Notes under the pieces: generated by a model
Database searches by the model: none
What the model saw: the letters and a program-made list of their open reading frames with translations, nothing else
What the model was told of the DNA's origin: nothing
Shown here: in pieces, positions 60,905 to 64,000 of the stretch
Position numbering within the stretch: the stretch's first letter is position 1
How the letters are laid out: every line of letters begins with the position of its first letter
DNA from: Pontibacter russatus
GTDB lineage: Bacteria; Bacteroidota; Bacteroidia; Cytophagales; Hymenobacteraceae
Assembly: GCF_009931655.1 (NCBI RefSeq)
Contig: NZ_CP047984.1
Coordinates: 1,674,001-1,738,000 of the forward strand
Direction: 5' to 3'
DNA: 64,000 nt
Translations under genes and position numbers: made by a program

Positions 60905-60950
60905 CCTTTTTTGTCATCCCGCAGGTATCTTGTGGGCGAGCTGCAGGAAC
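60905..60950. repeat. Possible fragment of a third dispersed repeat
   Basis: TTTTTTGTCATCCCGCAGG followed by TCTTGTGGGCGAGC resembles the 25673-25705 sequence TTTGTCATCCTGGAAGG with TTTTGTAGGCGAGC. Similar intergenic words recur in related genomes as far as I recall. Boundaries are uncertain. The rest of the spacer to 61045 shows no gene. Confidence 0.45.
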
Positions 60951-61045
60951 ACTCGCTATGAAAAGTATTACAAGGGAAGACACTTTTACTATTGGGATAA
61001 TTTTGAGGGTATGAGATTACCGCTACCCCATAGATTTGTCTAGGC

Positions 61046-61098
61046 ACAAAAACAGCCGCGCCTTCTGCTCATACAGGGAACAGAAGGCGCGGCTGTTA
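61046..61098 (-). terminator. Terminator of the atpDC unit
   Basis: AACAGCCGCGCCTTCTG and CAGAAGGCGCGGCTGTT form an exact 17-bp stem with a 13-base loop, followed on the minus strand by TTTTTG. It lies 18 bases after the atpC stop codon. Confidence 0.92.
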
Positions 61099-61115
61099 AT
61101 TTATATACGCTGTTG

Positions 61116-61361
61116 TTACGCAACCACAGACTCGGCCAGCACAATGATTTTGTTGTTGAGCACTTCCACGATGCCGCCATCCACGGTAAAAAACTCCTGC
61201 CCGGCACTGGTGGTGACACGGATGCGGCCGCGCTCCAGGGTGCTGATAAGCGGGGCGTGCAGGTCGAGCACCTCAAAAGAGCCGTTGGCACCAGGGAACT
61301 GCGCGCTCACTACCTCTCCCGCGAACACCTTTTTATCAGGCGTGATTATCTCTAAATACAT
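61116..61361 (-). CDS. atpC: ATP synthase epsilon subunit, short form
   Basis: The 81-residue protein starts MYLEIITPDKKVFAGEVVSA and has the beta-sandwich fold of the epsilon N-terminal domain (NGSFEVLDLHAPLISTLERG). The C-terminal two-helix domain that inhibits ATP hydrolysis in many bacteria is absent: the frame ends at EVLNNKIIVLAESVVA. The short form is common in Bacteroidota. It follows atpD across a period-7 repeat. Confidence 0.93.
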   Translation of the reverse strand: MYLEIITPDKKVFAGEVVSAQFPGANGSFEVLDLHAPLISTLERGRIRVTTSAGQEFFTVDGGIVEVLNNKIIVLAESVVA

Positions 61362-61368
61362 TTTTTTT

Positions 61369-61449
61369 AGTTAAGAGTTTAGGGTTAAGAGTTATGAGTT
61401 ATTGTGGCAGAACCAACTTTTAACTCTAAACTCTTAACTTTTAACTATA
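61369..61449. repeat. Period-7 inverted-arm element inside the atpDC unit
   Basis: The left arm (61369-61403) has units AGTTAAG, AGTTTAG, GGTTAAG, AGTTATG. The complement of the right arm (61413-61449) reads AGTTAAA, AGTTAAG, AGTTTAG, AGTTAAA. The core is about 10 bases. It fills the short spacer between the stop codon of atpD and the start codon of atpC. The word is the same as at 53052-53156. Confidence 0.82.
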
Positions 61450-61453
61450 AAGC

Positions 61454-62986
<1,533 letters not shown>

Positions 62987-63013
62987 CTATTGTTACGGAG
63001 TTATTTCAGGGTG

Positions 63014-63021
63014 CAAAACTA
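63014..63021 (-). promoter_or_regulatory. TAGTTTTG promoter box of atpD
   Basis: On the minus strand TAGTTTTG (plus CAAAACTA) lies 49 bases before the atpD start codon and fits TAnnTTTG. Confidence 0.55.
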
Positions 63022-63100
63022 ATGCATAAAACGCATAAAACCATGCTGGCCCCTAAAAACTTTTGGGTCACGGGTTTACCGCTTTTGCAGGAAACCACAA

Positions 63101-63149
63101 ACACAGAAGCTGCCCTGCGGGCATGTTCCCCACAGGGCAGCTTCTGTGT
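63101..63149 (-). terminator. Hairpin terminator after the hypothetical gene at 63198
   Basis: ACACAGAAGCTGCCCTG and CAGGGCAGCTTCTGTGT form an exact 17-bp stem with a 15-base loop. It separates the gene at 63198-63728 from atpD. The minus-strand T-run is weak. Confidence 0.8.
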
Positions 63150-63197
63150 CACGCGCTTATATAGACGTATATAGGGTATATATAAGCGATATAAATA

Positions 63198-63728
63198 TTA
63201 CAGATCTACCCGAAGCGTCCAGCGGCCGGGCTCATTTACCTCGAAGCGCACCTCCCGGTCATATACCACCGTCCCCATCTTGTTGGAGGCCTTGAAGCGG
63301 ATGTTTCCTTCAAACGGGAAGCTGACGTTATCGAACCCTATATAGGAGCTGGACGACAGCGGAGTGCCACTGCTGCCAACCATCCGCATGTCTTCCACGT
63401 CGCGCAGGGCAACGCCGGCACTCATGATCACCACCTCCACATTGTTCCCCTCCTCGCTGCGCTGTGAGAGGGTGGCGCGGTTCACTTCTCGTTTCATGGT
63501 CACCCGGGCTGCGGCGGGTTCCTTCTTGCTCTTGTCTTTTTTCTTCCTGGATGCCCGGCCGCCCGTCTTGGTGGTATCGGTTGGCTCTGATTGGGACAGG
63601 GCGGGAACCGCCTGTTCCGTTGGCGCTGCCTTCTGCCGGGGAAGGCCTTCGGGAGTGAAAGCGGCCATTCCTGCGGCACCCAGCAGGCCCGCCAGCACAA
63701 TGTGTAAGCTGTTCATAGGCAATGACAT
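63198..63728 (-). CDS. Secreted basic-linker protein of unknown function
   Basis: The 176-residue protein has a signal peptide (about 5-25, MNSLHIVLAGLLGAAGMAAF) and a polar linker with GGRASRKKKDKSKKEP. The C-terminal 90 residues are beta-rich (NVEVVIMSAGVALRDVEDM, YIGFDNVSFPFEGNIRFKAS, EVRFEVNEPGRWTLRVDL), like a small Ig-like or jellyroll domain. No family is recognised. ATG codons at residues 1 and 5 are both possible. Confidence 0.65.
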   Translation of the reverse strand: MSLPMNSLHIVLAGLLGAAGMAAFTPEGLPRQKAAPTEQAVPALSQSEPTDTTKTGGRASRKKKDKSKKEPAAARVTMKREVNRATLSQRSEEGNNVEVVIMSAGVALRDVEDMRMVGSSGTPLSSSSYIGFDNVSFPFEGNIRFKASNKMGTVVYDREVRFEVNEPGRWTLRVDL

Positions 63729-63798
63729 TTATAGATTATGAAAGTACAAATTAATACTTTCATAATCAAACAATTGCATATAAACTTAGCGCCTGTTC

Positions 63799-64000
63799 CT
63801 ACAGGTTTTTCAGGAGCTCTATCTGCTCGTCGTTCAGGAGGATGTAGCGGTTGTTGAACGGGTTGGCGTAGAATTTCTCGGCGATGATGTACTCGCCCGA
63901 GTTAAGCTTGTGGATGTTGTAGCTGAAAAGGCTGTTCGACCGTTCAATCACCAGCTCCGCGTTACTCAGATCCAATTCGCGGCCGCAGGTTGTCGTCACA
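63799..64000 (-). CDS. C-terminal fragment of an unrecognised protein
   Basis: The frame runs off the window end, and the 66 visible residues (for example NSLFSYNIHKLNSGEYIIAE and RYILLNDEQIELLKNL) include a LNDEQIELLKNL helix at the end. The start is outside the window, so no function is given. Confidence 0.5.
   Translation of the reverse strand, partial: VTTTCGRELDLSNAELVIERSNSLFSYNIHKLNSGEYIIAEKFYANPFNNRYILLNDEQIELLKNL

Overview
The window looks like chromosome of a Bacteroidota, order Cytophagales, most likely a Hymenobacteraceae such as Pontibacter. The basis is the TAnnTTTG promoter box (often with an upstream TTTG), the near absence of strong Shine-Dalgarno sites, an IPExxxVDY-family protein beside pyruvate kinase, acyl-ACP desaturase, a short AtpC, and many Bacteroidota-type conserved hypotheticals. 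The genus is an inference. Overall GC is moderately high, but the hexamer TATATA is strikingly common in genes, spacers and terminators.

Layout. 1-2.9 kb: end of a dicarboxylate symporter, a ZIP-like membrane protein, then an AT-rich island with an unknown protein and a DUF4160/DUF2442 pair whose first gene carries a 4-bp duplication frameshift. 3-6 kb: a MoxR-type ATPase and a VWA protein. 6.4-10.3 kb: acyl-ACP desaturase and a small sugar cluster (glycosyltransferase, FdtB-like aminotransferase, FdtA-like isomerase). 10.4-20.5 kb: YigZ, CorA, a 910-residue membrane-anchored protein, UspA, an ATP-grasp enzyme, Dtd and a MazG-like protein. 20.5-25.2 kb: ComB, GcvT, a CHASE3 histidine kinase with a response regulator, RNase HII. 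25.9-36 kb: PrfB with programmed frameshift, IlvE, and the set PlsC-GatC-TPR membrane protein-ABC ATPase-cobalamin adenosyltransferase; then Nudix, a saccharopine dehydrogenase-like protein and cytidine deaminase. 36.6-45.3 kb: VOC protein, Lgt, NadE, Rnc-FabF-AcpP, pyruvate kinase. 45.6-55.9 kb: S20, lipoproteins, YheT, RsmG, an ECF sigma factor with a glycosyltransferase, Tgt, an LptF/G permease, EamA and IspE. 56.4-64 kb: an orphan DegT aminotransferase, a transsulfuration enzyme, a beta-lactamase-fold esterase and AtpD-AtpC.

Most genes are ordinary metabolism and envelope functions. The unusual content is between the genes. About a dozen spacers contain degenerate tandem repeats with a strict 7- or 8-bp period, and most of these form two inverted arms around a short core. 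The word differs from locus to locus while the architecture is kept. Two further dispersed repeat families (about 190 bp and about 160 bp, two copies each) have terminal or nested inverted repeats. I saw no tRNA, rRNA, CRISPR array, transposase or prophage gene. All functional statements come from reading motifs by eye, without database searches.
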